Source: Pseudobdellovibrionaceae bacterium (lineage in GTDB: Bacteria > Bdellovibrionota > Bdellovibrionia > Bdellovibrionales > Bdellovibrionaceae). Taken from it: a DNA stretch of 64,000 bases. Each line of letters starts with the position of its first letter. Within the stretch, counting starts at the first letter, position 1. The stretch spans positions 62,001 to 126,000 of the forward strand of contig JAHBUW010000004.1 of assembly GCA_019637875.1 (NCBI GenBank), written 5' to 3'. The position numbers and the translations under genes are program-made. Positions 33,200 through 42,016 of the stretch are shown here, one piece after another. Under the pieces are notes generated by a model, which had not been told where the DNA came from, did no database searches, and saw only the letters and a program-made list of their open reading frames with translations.

Positions 33200-33240
33200 T
33201 TAAGCGAGCTCTTGAATGTCTCGCCTCAGGCGAGCTCCTG
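33200..33240 (-). repeat. Imperfect duplication of the antiporter gene 3' end
   Basis: On the minus strand ATTCAGGAGCTCGCCTGA, the gene end encoding IQELA-stop, is followed by ATTCAAGAGCTCGCTTAA after six bases. Differences are synonymous third positions or the other stop codon. It reads like a tandem copy of the last five codons plus stop. Confidence 0.6.
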
Positions 33241-35439
33241 AATCAGATCCCGCCGGCCCACGATCCAGAGCAGATCACCCTCTTCCAGGGCGATGGTCGA
33301 GTCGGGGTTCAGAATCCGCGAACCCGCGCGCTCCATGCCCACGATCAAGCCGTGAGTCGCCTCACGCAAGCCCGAGTCGCGAATGGATTTCTTCAAGAAC
33401 GGCGAGTCCGACCCCAGCTTCAGCGGAGCCAACCCGATGTTCTCTTCGGCGTGGGATTCGGGCAAAACGAACTCCAGATCGCCGCGCGCGCGTTCGATCT
33501 GCTCTTCGGTCCCGATCATGTAAAGCGTGTCGCCGGGAAGAAGCAATTCGTCGCGACCGGGAGTCATGATCTGACGCGAGCCCCGATCGATCAATGCGAC
33601 CATGACGCCATAAGCTTCGCGCAGATTCGCCTCGAGCAGCGTATGCGCGGCCCATTTGGAATCCGGACTGACCTGTACTTTTTTGAGCTGCGCGTCCCAA
33701 GGGGTCAGGTGCATAAGCGGTTTCGCGGCGGGTCCGGGCTCTCCGTGCGGCCCCTCGGCCAACAGATTCTCGAGGAAGCGGCCTTCGAAGCGACGGTACG
33801 CGGGCTCGAGCCAACGACGACCGAAGAAGAGCGCCAAGAAAACCATCGTGATCAAGATCAGCGACACGAGCGAGTCGGTGATGAAGGTCCCGAAGATGAA
33901 GAAGACCAAGACGAGGCTCAAAAACGCGCGGGCGATTAGGACGCCGAAGAAGACGGCACGCATATCCGTGCCTTCCAGGTCGCGGCGCACGCGGGCGCGC
34001 GAGTGCATGATGCCCCACAGGAAGGGCGCGACGAGGAGCAAGGTTCCGAACGCGTAGATGTAGGGACGCACGACGGGCGGGAAAAGGTCTTCCGTCCACG
34101 GCACGACCCAGTTGCGGATTCCGTAGATCGACGCGATGACGAGCACCATGTTGATGAGCGGCGCGAAACCGAAAGCCTGGAAGATCAGCGATTTCAGATC
34201 CGAACCCGAGGCCGTATTGACGGCCTGACGGTAATCCGAGATGCGCTCGCGCAGACGATCGCTCATCCGGTTCTCGAGCCAGGTGGCGATCGGTCCCGAC
34301 CAGATCATCAGGTAGGGCGTCGTGAAGGTGGTGATGACCGAAACGGCGACCGTGATGGGATACAGGAAGGGGCTCGTGAGTTTCAGCGTCACGCCCAGCG
34401 TGGCGATGATGAAACCGAATTCCCCGATCTGCGCCATGGACAGTCCCGCACGCATCGAGTCCCGGGGGGTCAGGCCCGAAACGACCGCGCCGAGCGCCGT
34501 CGAGAAGCCTTTTCCGATGATGGTGATCGCGATGATGATCAGGATCGAAGCCCAGTATTCGACAAGGTAGCGCGGCTCGAGCAGCATCCCCACCGAGACG
34601 AAGAAGACCGCGGAGAAAAGATTTTTAACCGGCTGCAGGAGGAGTTCGATGCGGTGGGCTTCTTTGGTGCCGCCGATGATCGAGCCCATCAGGAAGGCGC
34701 CGAGGGCGGGAGAGAATCCGGATTTGGTCGCGAGGACCACGAGAACAAGGCAAAGACCGATGCTGAGGATGGTGAGGGTCTCGTCGGTCATCTCTTTCTT
34801 CAGGCGTTTGAACACCTGGGGGACCATGTAGACGCCGATAGTGAAAGTCAGGATCAGGAAGAAGAGCAGGAAGGGAATGACGCTAAGCCAGCCGAGTCCG
34901 AGTTCGCCACTTGAAGCTCCGATCGCCGAGAAGGCGACGAGCAGCAAGATGGCAAATAAATCCTCGAAGACGAGGACCCCGAAGACGAACTGCGCGAAGG
35001 CTTTGGACTTCAGGTTCAGTTCGTCAAAGGCCCGCACGATGATCGACGTCGAAGACATCGCGAGGATTCCGCCCAGGAAGATCGAGTCCCAGTGGCTCCA
35101 GCCGAGTCCGCGTCCCGTGAGGTATCCGAGCCCCATCATGAAGACGATCTCGACGGTCGCCGTCATCCCGGCGCTTTTTCCGTACTGCGCGAGCTTCGAG
35201 TAGCTGAACTCGAGACCCAGACCGAACAGCAGGAAGATCACCCCGATTTCCGCCCAAACTTGGATGGACTGGGGGTCTTGGATGTCCGGGAATATCGAAA
35301 CGGAACTGCCGACCAGGACCCCGGCGAGCAGGTATCCCAGAACGAGAGGCTGTTTGAGTTTTTGGAAAATGACGGTGACGATGGCGGCGGTGATCAGGAT
35401 CAACGCCAAATCCGAAATTAAATCAGGCAAATGGGTCAT
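33226..35439 (-). CDS. Cation:proton antiporter with two C-terminal RCK-C/TrkA-C domains
   Basis: This 737-residue member of the CPA2/KefB superfamily has about 12 transmembrane helices, beginning LALILITAAIVTVIFQKLKQPLVLGYLLAGVL. Conserved GLEFS, GILAMSSTSIIV, LVFEDLFAILLL and GFSPALGAFLMG segments are present. Two TrkA-C modules follow (about residues 580-660 and 665-737; DSKWAAHTLLEANLRE, DSPFLKKSIRDSG), which bind regulatory nucleotides. No TrkA-N/Rossmann domain lies between. It exchanges K+ or Na+ for H+. The last codons and stop are imperfectly repeated just downstream (33200-33240). Confidence 0.92.
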   Translation of the reverse strand: MTHLPDLISDLALILITAAIVTVIFQKLKQPLVLGYLLAGVLVGSSVSIFPDIQDPQSIQVWAEIGVIFLLFGLGLEFSYSKLAQYGKSAGMTATVEIVFMMGLGYLTGRGLGWSHWDSIFLGGILAMSSTSIIVRAFDELNLKSKAFAQFVFGVLVFEDLFAILLLVAFSAIGASSGELGLGWLSVIPFLLFFLILTFTIGVYMVPQVFKRLKKEMTDETLTILSIGLCLVLVVLATKSGFSPALGAFLMGSIIGGTKEAHRIELLLQPVKNLFSAVFFVSVGMLLEPRYLVEYWASILIIIAITIIGKGFSTALGAVVSGLTPRDSMRAGLSMAQIGEFGFIIATLGVTLKLTSPFLYPITVAVSVITTFTTPYLMIWSGPIATWLENRMSDRLRERISDYRQAVNTASGSDLKSLIFQAFGFAPLINMVLVIASIYGIRNWVVPWTEDLFPPVVRPYIYAFGTLLLVAPFLWGIMHSRARVRRDLEGTDMRAVFFGVLIARAFLSLVLVFFIFGTFITDSLVSLILITMVFLALFFGRRWLEPAYRRFEGRFLENLLAEGPHGEPGPAAKPLMHLTPWDAQLKKVQVSPDSKWAAHTLLEANLREAYGVMVALIDRGSRQIMTPGRDELLLPGDTLYMIGTEEQIERARGDLEFVLPESHAEENIGLAPLKLGSDSPFLKKSIRDSGLREATHGLIVGMERAGSRILNPDSTIALEEGDLLWIVGRRDLIQELA

Positions 35440-35598
35440 AGGACATCTTTGCCAATGATCGGCGCCTTCGGCAAACCTTAACCCATAGCTGAAAAACGAA
35501 TTCCAGACCTGAATAAAAATTCCGAAATTTTCCGCACGAAAATTCCGAAACTGGAGTTAAGATTTTTAGATGGGCTTTGGCAAGGGGAGGGCCGCGAG

Positions 35599-35826
35599 TT
35601 GAGTCAAGACACCAAATCACCAGAAAATCTGTATCTGATCGGCAGCTTGCTCTTGTTCGTCCTGTTGCCTTTCCAGAACTGTACGTACTCTCCCGTCAGC
35701 GTCCAATTCACGTCCGCGATCGCGGGTGAGGACCCGGGGTTTCGTTGTGAGACGAAAAAAAGACGGACGCCCTCGATGGACGTCCACTCGGTCGAGGGTG
35801 TTCATCCCCTCGATTTCATCGATTAG
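35599..35826 (+). CDS. Short lipoprotein with FQNC signal end
   Basis: This 75-residue protein starts at TTG 35599, eight bases after GGGGAGG. The hydrophobic segment LIGSLLLFVLLPFQNCTYS ends in the FQNC motif shared with three larger lipoproteins here. Only about 47 residues follow the Cys, rich in basic and acidic residues. It could be a small lipoprotein or a truncated remnant. Its last third coincides with the terminator of the tiny minus-strand gene opposite it. Confidence 0.55.
   Translation: MSQDTKSPENLYLIGSLLLFVLLPFQNCTYSPVSVQFTSAIAGEDPGFRCETKKRRTPSMDVHSVEGVHPLDFID
35751..35801 (-). terminator. Intrinsic terminator of the 35-residue gene
   Basis: A 10-bp stem (35767-35776 with 35792-35801, one wobble) carries an inner GGACGTCC palindrome and is followed on the minus strand by GTCCGTCTTTTTTT. 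It lies 34 bases beyond the stop of the small gene at 35835-35942. Confidence 0.75.
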
Positions 35827-35834
35827 CTTAGCGC

Positions 35835-35942
35835 TTAAGCACTAAACAGAACCGAAGCCGTGCTCCAGATCGTCGCCAGCGCGAATCCGTGCAGGACGAG
35901 CGAATTCCAAGAGAAGTAGGAGCGGACATGGGCTTTCTTCAT
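35835..35942 (-). CDS. 35-residue small protein, unknown
   Basis: A short frame on the minus strand starts at ATG 35942 with GGAGG six bases upstream and ends at TAA 35835. It encodes MKKAHVRSYFSWNSLVLHGF and then a hydrophobic LATIWSTASVLFSA. The basic start and single hydrophobic stretch look like a small membrane or exported peptide. A convincing intrinsic terminator follows, so promoter-proximal signals and end are both in place. No homologue was recognised. Confidence 0.6.
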   Translation of the reverse strand: MKKAHVRSYFSWNSLVLHGFALATIWSTASVLFSA

Positions 35943-36176
35943 AAATCCTCCGTGTGTTCATCCCAATTCAAGAGCAAGTTCCAGGCCGGGCCCCGCGCCA
36001 ATCCAGCACGGGTGCAGGGCCCCTTCGCGTCCACGAAGCGGGGGAAAACGCCGTGACGCTCTGCCTAAGTCACCAAACCGGCTCATGAATCGCGGGAAAG
36101 TGGCGTCGGTTTGACGTCTGTGTAAATGATGAACGAGTTGTGAAAGCGTCGCGAATTGAGATAGGCTCAGCCCCAC

Positions 36177-37280
36177 ATGAAGCTGAAGCGCCGTATCTTG
36201 AAGTCTCCGTTTAAAGTCAGTGAACGCCTCCGCTTTCAACGATTCTCGCTCGTCGTGATCGTGGTGCTGGCGCTACTCCTTTTAGGCCCCTGGGGTCTTT
36301 ACTTGAAGAGCTTCGACCCCGAGGACTACCAGGGGGCCCGTGCGCGGGGCCAGCTGCTCGAGAAGATCTTCAGCTTCAACTCTTCCGCCGTCGAGCCGGG
36401 GACCCGCAATCGCTTTTTGAGCGAGCATTTCCAATTGGAAGAGGGGACCGTCGCGGGCCTTCTGCCGGGAGCCGAAAAGCTCGTGCAGTTCCCGCCGGGC
36501 ACCGAAGCCCTCGCGAATCCGCGCGCGCTCATTTCGTTTCACGGTTTTCAGGCGAACCGCCAAGAGATCTCGCCCGTCATCGAGGACGTCTCGACGCAAA
36601 CGGGGATGCCCGTGTTTTTCAGTCGTGTGAATCATCACGGCGTTCAGGGGGATGATCTCGCGGGCCTGAGTTTGGACGACTACATGCAAGCCGTGATCGA
36701 AGCCGAGGTCACCGCGAAACAGCTGGCGCCCGAAGCCGCGGTGATTGGCGTTTCGACGGGCGCGCCGATGGCGATGCTGATGGCCGCGCGTTCGAAACTC
36801 AACGGCCGCGCGCCGGTGAAGACGTTGATCCTGGTTTCCCCGAACTTCGGTCTGCCGCGCTGGGACTGGAAGTTCATGATCGGCCCCCTCGGCACCGTGA
36901 TCGCGCGCGTGGCGACCGGCGGGCATCACGAATGGAAACCGCTCAATGAAGAGCAGGCCAAGTTCTGGGTTCACCGCACGAGCGCGTTCGCGCTGCGCGC
37001 GATGGCCGAGATCGTGGACCTCGGCATGCGGGCGGGGAAAACCCGCGCCGATTGGCATGACGTCGACGTGCTGTGGGTGCGAAATCCCCAAGATGACGTG
37101 GTCGACGCCCGGAAGGCGGAAGCCTACCTGCGCGGTTTTCAATTTCGTCGTTTGGAGATCTTCGATCTGGCGGCGGACAATCATATCCTCGCGGGTCGGA
37201 TCGTAAAGCCCGAGAACTCCGCCCGGTTGACCGAGCGGATCGTGCAGTTCCTCAAAGAATCAAAAACGGAATCGAACTAG
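36177..37280 (+). CDS. Alpha/beta hydrolase, membrane-anchored
   Basis: In this 367-residue protein an N-terminal helix (FSLVVIVVLALLLLGPWGLYL) anchors or exports it, and an alpha/beta hydrolase domain follows. Likely catalytic residues are Ser in the nucleophile elbow GVSTGAPMA (about residue 195), Asp in VRNPQDDVVDA and His in AADNHILAG. The oxyanion-region phrase LISFHGFQANRQEI is typical of esterases and lipases. The substrate is unknown; a periplasmic carboxylesterase is a reasonable guess. Its stop shares CTAG with the convergent repeat lipoprotein gene. Confidence 0.8.
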   Translation: MKLKRRILKSPFKVSERLRFQRFSLVVIVVLALLLLGPWGLYLKSFDPEDYQGARARGQLLEKIFSFNSSAVEPGTRNRFLSEHFQLEEGTVAGLLPGAEKLVQFPPGTEALANPRALISFHGFQANRQEISPVIEDVSTQTGMPVFFSRVNHHGVQGDDLAGLSLDDYMQAVIEAEVTAKQLAPEAAVIGVSTGAPMAMLMAARSKLNGRAPVKTLILVSPNFGLPRWDWKFMIGPLGTVIARVATGGHHEWKPLNEEQAKFWVHRTSAFALRAMAEIVDLGMRAGKTRADWHDVDVLWVRNPQDDVVDARKAEAYLRGFQFRRLEIFDLAADNHILAGRIVKPENSARLTERIVQFLKESKTESN

Positions 37281-38653
37281 TTCGTGGTGCAGGCGCGGTG
37301 CTGGGCATCGCCCTCGAGCGTTCCGTTGTTGCAGGTCCGCTGTTGGATGTTCGACGCCGCCTCGCAGGCCGCCGTCGAATTCTTCGTGTTGTCGCGATAA
37401 GCCTTCACCGAGTCGCCGTGCTTCACTGTCGTGTTCCAAGGCGTCTTGCAGTTCGCGGGCGTGTACGTGCACGTCTTGAACTTCCAAGCCGGATTGGTCA
37501 GCGCGCCGTCGATACATTGACGGGCGGTGCAGTTACACATCTGCGAGCCGTAAGCGGTGTCGGTGGTGCAGCCCTCGACGATCGCGAGATGCTCGTAAAC
37601 TTCGCCCGCCACCCAAGGCGAAGCGCAGCTGCGGGTCGAGACCGAACACTTTTCGAACTTGTGCGTGTCTTTCGGTCCCTTCAGGACGCCGTTCGTGCAC
37701 GAGAAGACCTTCTTATCGCAGGTCGAGCCGTTGTAAGCGGTCCGCACGTTGTAGCCGTCCACCGACTGTCCGTGGCCGAGCTCTTTCCCCCACGGCAGCA
37801 TGCAAGGATTGCGATCTTGGAAGCAGTGCGGGCGATCATACGAGGTATCGCCGCCCAGAACGCCGTTCGTGCATTTGCGCGAAATCTTGTTGCCCGCGCA
37901 GTTCGTCGCGATCTCCACGCGGTAAGCGTCGACGGATTTTCCGTTACTGACGTTTTCGCCCCAAGGCGCGGAGCAGGCGCCGGGATCGCAAGAGTTCGCC
38001 GAGGGCGTCTCGACAATTTTACCGGCCGAACAAGTCCACTTGATCGTGGGCTTACCGCAGGTGCCGGGCTTCAGCGGGGTGCCGTCGCGATCGGTGGTGA
38101 CGATGTGGCCACCTTCCGCCAGCTGCAGTCCCCAAGGCAGAACGCAGGTGGGCGTATCGGGGCAGGACGGCAGATTGCCCCGACCGCTCAGAACACCGCC
38201 CGTACAAGTGCGGGTCGAGGTTTTACAGGTGAAGTTCGCATCCAGGTAGTAGGCGCGCACCGACTTCCCCTCGGCCACGGGGTTTCCGCCCGGGAAAGGG
38301 GAGCCGCAATAGCCGCTCAAAACTTCGTTCGAGCAACTTTCAAAACGAAAGTTCCCGAAGACTTTGCCGCTCGAGCAAACGCGTTTCTGCGCGTGGCAGT
38401 ACTCGTCGGGCGCGACGGTCGGGGTGCGGAAAGCCAAACGCCACTCGCCTTCGTTCAGATTGCGGGACGAATCGAGAGGATCGGCACAGGTATTGTCCGA
38501 AGAGAGGTTCCGGTTGATTTCATTGAAACCGAGGTCGTTTTCAAAGAGGCCATTGTTTTGGCAATTCTGAAACGACAGAGTGATCGCGAAGGCCGCGAGA
38601 ACGGATGTAATGCTCGAAAAGTTCCAACTGAAGCCGTTGGTGATTTTAGACAT
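37277..38653 (-). CDS. Cysteine-rich lipoprotein with seven about 50-residue repeats
   Basis: This 458-residue protein has a signal ending ITLSFQNCQ (FQNC type), then seven tandem units of about 50 residues from about residue 55. The unit consensus is C-x2-PWG-x5-G-xSV-xAY, then a Cys, then R-x-CTNGVL-x-G and a closing Cys. Four Cys per unit could form two disulfides each. Units 4, 5 and 7 fit best; unit 1 and unit 6 are divergent. This resembles a surface rod or binding repeat. No named family was recognised. Lipid anchoring would place it at the outer membrane. Confidence 0.7.
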   Translation of the reverse strand: MSKITNGFSWNFSSITSVLAAFAITLSFQNCQNNGLFENDLGFNEINRNLSSDNTCADPLDSSRNLNEGEWRLAFRTPTVAPDEYCHAQKRVCSSGKVFGNFRFESCSNEVLSGYCGSPFPGGNPVAEGKSVRAYYLDANFTCKTSTRTCTGGVLSGRGNLPSCPDTPTCVLPWGLQLAEGGHIVTTDRDGTPLKPGTCGKPTIKWTCSAGKIVETPSANSCDPGACSAPWGENVSNGKSVDAYRVEIATNCAGNKISRKCTNGVLGGDTSYDRPHCFQDRNPCMLPWGKELGHGQSVDGYNVRTAYNGSTCDKKVFSCTNGVLKGPKDTHKFEKCSVSTRSCASPWVAGEVYEHLAIVEGCTTDTAYGSQMCNCTARQCIDGALTNPAWKFKTCTYTPANCKTPWNTTVKHGDSVKAYRDNTKNSTAACEAASNIQQRTCNNGTLEGDAQHRACTTN

Positions 38654-38823
38654 GGTTCCCCACTCGTTGCCCCGTGAATTTCATTCTAGAAATGATCGGC
38701 TTTTATCGCCCGAAATTTCAGAGCGCTGTCTCAAAGCGGAGCGTGTTCTCAGTTCATTTTCAATTTGAGGCAGGGGGTGGGCCCAGGGGGACGAAAGCTT
38801 CGGAAAAGTTTAAGGATTCCCGA

Positions 38824-39084
38824 ATGTCGAACCCCCAAATTTTGAGCCAATTGAAGCCGCAAGACGGTTGGGCGGAGGTCCTCGGTTTTACCGCGGACGG
38901 CGCCCTCAAAGACCTGCTGATGTCCTTCGGCGTCATCCCGGGCGTTCGCCTGAAATGCGTGGGCCACGTGCCCGGCTCCTCCAGTTTGATTCTGGATTTC
39001 GAATCCTGGCAGGGGGCGCTTCGTGAAGACGAGGCCGCGATCGTGAAAATCGCGAAAGTCCAAACCACGAAGGAGAACGCGTGA
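38824..39084 (+). CDS. feoA: FeoA family protein
   Basis: This 86-residue SH3-like FeoA has landmarks DGALKDLLMSFGVIPGVRLKCV and SSLILDFESWQGALREDEAAIVKI, which match the usual LxxLGIxPG and alignment with the FeoB-interacting barrel. The ATG at 38824 was chosen because upstream in-frame codons (from 38674) are not family-like. It overlaps feoB by four bases (GTGA), so the two are coupled. FeoA assists FeoB in ferrous iron uptake. I saw no clear Fur box in the 170 bases upstream. Confidence 0.85.
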   Translation: MSNPQILSQLKPQDGWAEVLGFTADGALKDLLMSFGVIPGVRLKCVGHVPGSSSLILDFESWQGALREDEAAIVKIAKVQTTKENA

Positions 39085-40952
39085 AGGTCCTTCTCGTCGG
39101 CGCACCCAACTGCGGAAAAACCACGCTCTTCAACTGGCTGACGGGCCTGTCCGCCAAAGCCGTGAACTATCCCGGCTCCACCGTCGAGATCAGTCGCGGT
39201 CCGCTCGCCGCTCACTGGAACAAAAGCAAAGAGGACGTCGGTCCCATCCAGATCGTCGACAGTCCCGGGGTCTTCGGTTTGGCCGCGCGTGAAGTGACCG
39301 CCGATGAAGAGGTCACGCGTCGCGCTTTGCGCGCGGAAAAGGCTGGCGCTTTGCGCGGGGACGCGACGGGCGACGCTCCGAATCTCGTCGTCGGCGTCGT
39401 CGACGCGACTCAGCTGGAGCGCCAACTCATCGTGCCCGAGCAGCTCGTCGCCATGGGCGTGCGGCCGCTTCTGGTCTTCACGATGACGGATCTGCTCGGC
39501 GAGGACGAACGTCGCCACTTGAAAGCCCGCTTCCCCGAAGCCTTGTGGATCGAAGGTCGCCTGGGCGGCGGCGTCGACACCTTGGCCGCGAAAATCATCG
39601 AGCTTCGTAAAACGCCGGCCCTCTCGGGACTACGCGATCTGCAGTGGACGGAAGCCGACTACGTGGCCGCGCAAAAACGCATCCGCGAAAAGCTCAGCCG
39701 CGCGCGCGTCGAAATTCCCAAAGCACGCAAGATCACCCAAGCGATCGATGCGCTTTTCCTGAATCCCTACCTCGCGCTGCCGCTGCTTTTCCTGGTGATG
39801 TCCGCGCTGTTCACGGCGGTTTTCGTATTGGCCGCGCCGGCGATGGATTTCGTCGACGGCGGCTTCGCTTCGCTCGCCGAGTGGACGCTCGCGCAGACGG
39901 GGGAAAATCTGTTCGGGCTTTTCTTGAGTGAAGGTCTGATCACGGGCTTCGGCGCGTTTCTGGTTTTCGTTCCGCAGATCGCGATTTTGTTCGTCGTGAT
40001 TTCGTTTCTCGAAGCCAGCGGCTATCTGGCCCGCACGGTGATCCTGATGGATCGTCCGCTTTCGAAGTTCGGCCTCAGCGGCCGTTCCCTCGTCCCGGTG
40101 CTGGTCGGCTTCGCGTGCGCGGTCCCCGCGATCATGGCGACCCGCACGATCAGCTCAAAGCGCGATCGTTGGATCACGAACTTTGTGATTCCGCTCATGA
40201 CCTGTTCGGCGCGTCTGCCGGTCTTCGCGCTGCTCATCGGCTTTTTGTTCGTCGATGCGCCCGCTTGGAAAAAGGGGATGGCGATGGCGGGGATGTACCT
40301 GCTTTCGCTCGTGGTGGGCGGAATCGCGGCCTTGATCCTGGACAAGATGCTTCCCCGCGGCCCGGTGAACCCGCTCGCGTTGGAACTTCCGCTCTACCGT
40401 TGGCCGCAGTGGCGTTTGATCGCGCGCCAAACTTGGTACCGTACGCGCGCGTTCATCGAAAACGCCGCGCCCGTGATCTTCGTTTTGACCGTCTTGATCT
40501 GGGCGGCGTCGCGTTTCCCGCGGCACGAGGGCGTCAGCGCCGAGCAGCAGCTCGAACTCAGCTACCTGGGGCAGATCGGGCAGTTCTTGGATCCGATCTT
40601 CCATCCGATGGGCGTCGACTGGCGGGTGGGCATCGCGCTCTTGTCGGCGTTCGCGGCGCGCGAGGTCTTCGTCGCGACGCTCGCGCTCGTGGTCAGCGGC
40701 AGCACCGAAACCGAAGAGGGCTCTTTGATCCAGACGCTCGCGAAAGTTCCCGACGCGGGCGGCGAGCCCATCTTGAACTTCGCTTCGGCCTGCGCGCTTT
40801 TGATTTTCTTCGTGATCGCGCTGCAATGCCTCAGCACCGTCGCGGTCGCCTTTCGTGAAAGCGGCTCGTGGAAGTTTGCCTTGGGGCAGCTCGTGGCCCT
40901 GAACGGCGTGGCCTATATTCTGGCCGTCGCCGTTTACCAGGTTCTGTCTTAA
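39081..40952 (+). CDS. feoB: Ferrous iron transporter FeoB
   Basis: This 623-residue protein has an N-terminal G-domain with G1 GAPNCGKTT (residues 7-15) and G3 DSPGVFGL, followed by a transmembrane region with the two Gate motifs, GFACAVPAIMATRTI and LMTCSARLPVFALL. It imports Fe(II) across the inner membrane. It is shorter than the about 770-residue Escherichia coli protein mainly because the linker and C-terminal tail are reduced. It starts with GTG inside the feoA stop and ends in a TTAA shared with the convergent Old Yellow Enzyme gene. Confidence 0.95.
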   Translation: MKVLLVGAPNCGKTTLFNWLTGLSAKAVNYPGSTVEISRGPLAAHWNKSKEDVGPIQIVDSPGVFGLAAREVTADEEVTRRALRAEKAGALRGDATGDAPNLVVGVVDATQLERQLIVPEQLVAMGVRPLLVFTMTDLLGEDERRHLKARFPEALWIEGRLGGGVDTLAAKIIELRKTPALSGLRDLQWTEADYVAAQKRIREKLSRARVEIPKARKITQAIDALFLNPYLALPLLFLVMSALFTAVFVLAAPAMDFVDGGFASLAEWTLAQTGENLFGLFLSEGLITGFGAFLVFVPQIAILFVVISFLEASGYLARTVILMDRPLSKFGLSGRSLVPVLVGFACAVPAIMATRTISSKRDRWITNFVIPLMTCSARLPVFALLIGFLFVDAPAWKKGMAMAGMYLLSLVVGGIAALILDKMLPRGPVNPLALELPLYRWPQWRLIARQTWYRTRAFIENAAPVIFVLTVLIWAASRFPRHEGVSAEQQLELSYLGQIGQFLDPIFHPMGVDWRVGIALLSAFAAREVFVATLALVVSGSTETEEGSLIQTLAKVPDAGGEPILNFASACALLIFFVIALQCLSTVAVAFRESGSWKFALGQLVALNGVAYILAVAVYQVLS

Positions 40953-42013
40953 ACGTTCAAGTAGCCCTCGGGTCCGGGAGTGTAGGCCTTCGTCATGTCG
41001 GGAGCCTTCAGCGCGGCGCCCGATTTGAGTTTCGCCACCAGATCCGGATTTGAAATGAGCGGACGTCCGAACGCGACCAGATCACCAAAACCTTCGTTCA
41101 GCTCTTTCTCGGCGCGTTCGCGGTCGTAACCTCCCGACAGAATATAAGTGCCTTGGAAGTTGTCGCGAATGAGTTTCTTCACTTCGGGGCTGACCGCCGG
41201 GGCGCCCATCGCCGAGTGATCGACGACGTGAACGTAGGCAAGTTTCAACTCCGAAAGACGTTTCGCGAGTTCGCCGAAAAAGGCGTCGACGCCCTCGAAA
41301 GCCGAGGTGCCGGCGTTCGTACCGTAAGGTGAAAGACGGATCGCCGTTTTGTTCGCGCCGATGGCCCGCGCGACGTCGGCCGCGACCTCCAGGACGAAAC
41401 GCATCCGTTTTTCGGGCGTGCCGCCGTAGTCGTCCGTGCGTTCATTGGTCACGGGGCTAAGGAACTGCTCCAGCAGATAGCCGTTCGCGCCGTGCAGCTC
41501 GACGCCGTCGAAGCCCGCGCGGATCGCGTTCTTCGCGGCGGTGACGAATTCCTCGCGTGCGGCTTCAATATCCGCCAAGCTCATCTCTTGGGGCGTGCCG
41601 TAGTCTTGCATTTGTTTTTGATCCGTCCATACCTGACCCGCGAGTTTTTTGGCCGAGGGCGCGACGCCCTTCGCGCCGGGGGGCAGATTCAGCTCGTGAA
41701 AGACGCGTCCGGTGTGCATGAGCTGCACGAAGATGTGACCGCCTTCGGCGTGAACCGCATCGGTGACCTTTCGCCAACCCGCGACCTGCGCGTCGCTATA
41801 AAGACCCGGGATGCGCGAGTAACCCACGCCATTCGGCGAAGGGGAGGTGCCCTCGGTGACGATGAGTCCGACGGACGCGCGCTCGCGGTAGTATTCGACC
41901 ATCATCTCATTGGGCACGTTGCCTTCGGCGCGTGAGCGGGTCATGGGCGCCATGACGACGCGGTTTTTCAGCTTCAACCCCGCGAGGTCGTACGAATCAA
42001 AAAGTGTTTTCAT
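40949..42013 (-). CDS. Old Yellow Enzyme family alkene reductase (FMN)
   Basis: This 354-residue TIM-barrel flavoenzyme of the NemA/OYE group has LKNRVVMAPMTRSRA at the N-terminus, FVQLMHTGR, the substrate pair in HGANGYLLEQFLSP, TAIRLSPYGT and GFGDLVAFGRPLISNPDL. It reduces activated C=C bonds (enones, maleimides) or nitro-esters with NAD(P)H. The start is the ATG at 42013; the preceding frame to 42112 lacks family similarity. A GGGAAAGG/CCTTTCCC inverted repeat covers the AAGGAA ribosome binding site, suggesting control of initiation or an operator. Confidence 0.93.
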   Translation of the reverse strand: MKTLFDSYDLAGLKLKNRVVMAPMTRSRAEGNVPNEMMVEYYRERASVGLIVTEGTSPSPNGVGYSRIPGLYSDAQVAGWRKVTDAVHAEGGHIFVQLMHTGRVFHELNLPPGAKGVAPSAKKLAGQVWTDQKQMQDYGTPQEMSLADIEAAREEFVTAAKNAIRAGFDGVELHGANGYLLEQFLSPVTNERTDDYGGTPEKRMRFVLEVAADVARAIGANKTAIRLSPYGTNAGTSAFEGVDAFFGELAKRLSELKLAYVHVVDHSAMGAPAVSPEVKKLIRDNFQGTYILSGGYDRERAEKELNEGFGDLVAFGRPLISNPDLVAKLKSGAALKAPDMTKAYTPGPEGYLNV

Positions 42014-42016
42014 GTG

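Noticed and set aside
34003-34914. 303-codon plus-strand frame
   Set aside because: The Arg/Asp/Glu-rich translation opposite antiporter transmembrane helices is typical of antisense to hydrophobic codons.
37298-38677. 459-codon plus-strand frame
   Set aside because: It is antisense to the Cys-rich repeat lipoprotein. Regular Cys spacing and a signal peptide on the minus strand show which is real.
38654-38823. Fur box upstream of feoA
   Set aside because: No stretch close to the GATAATGATAATCATTATC pattern is present; iron control cannot be claimed from this sequence.
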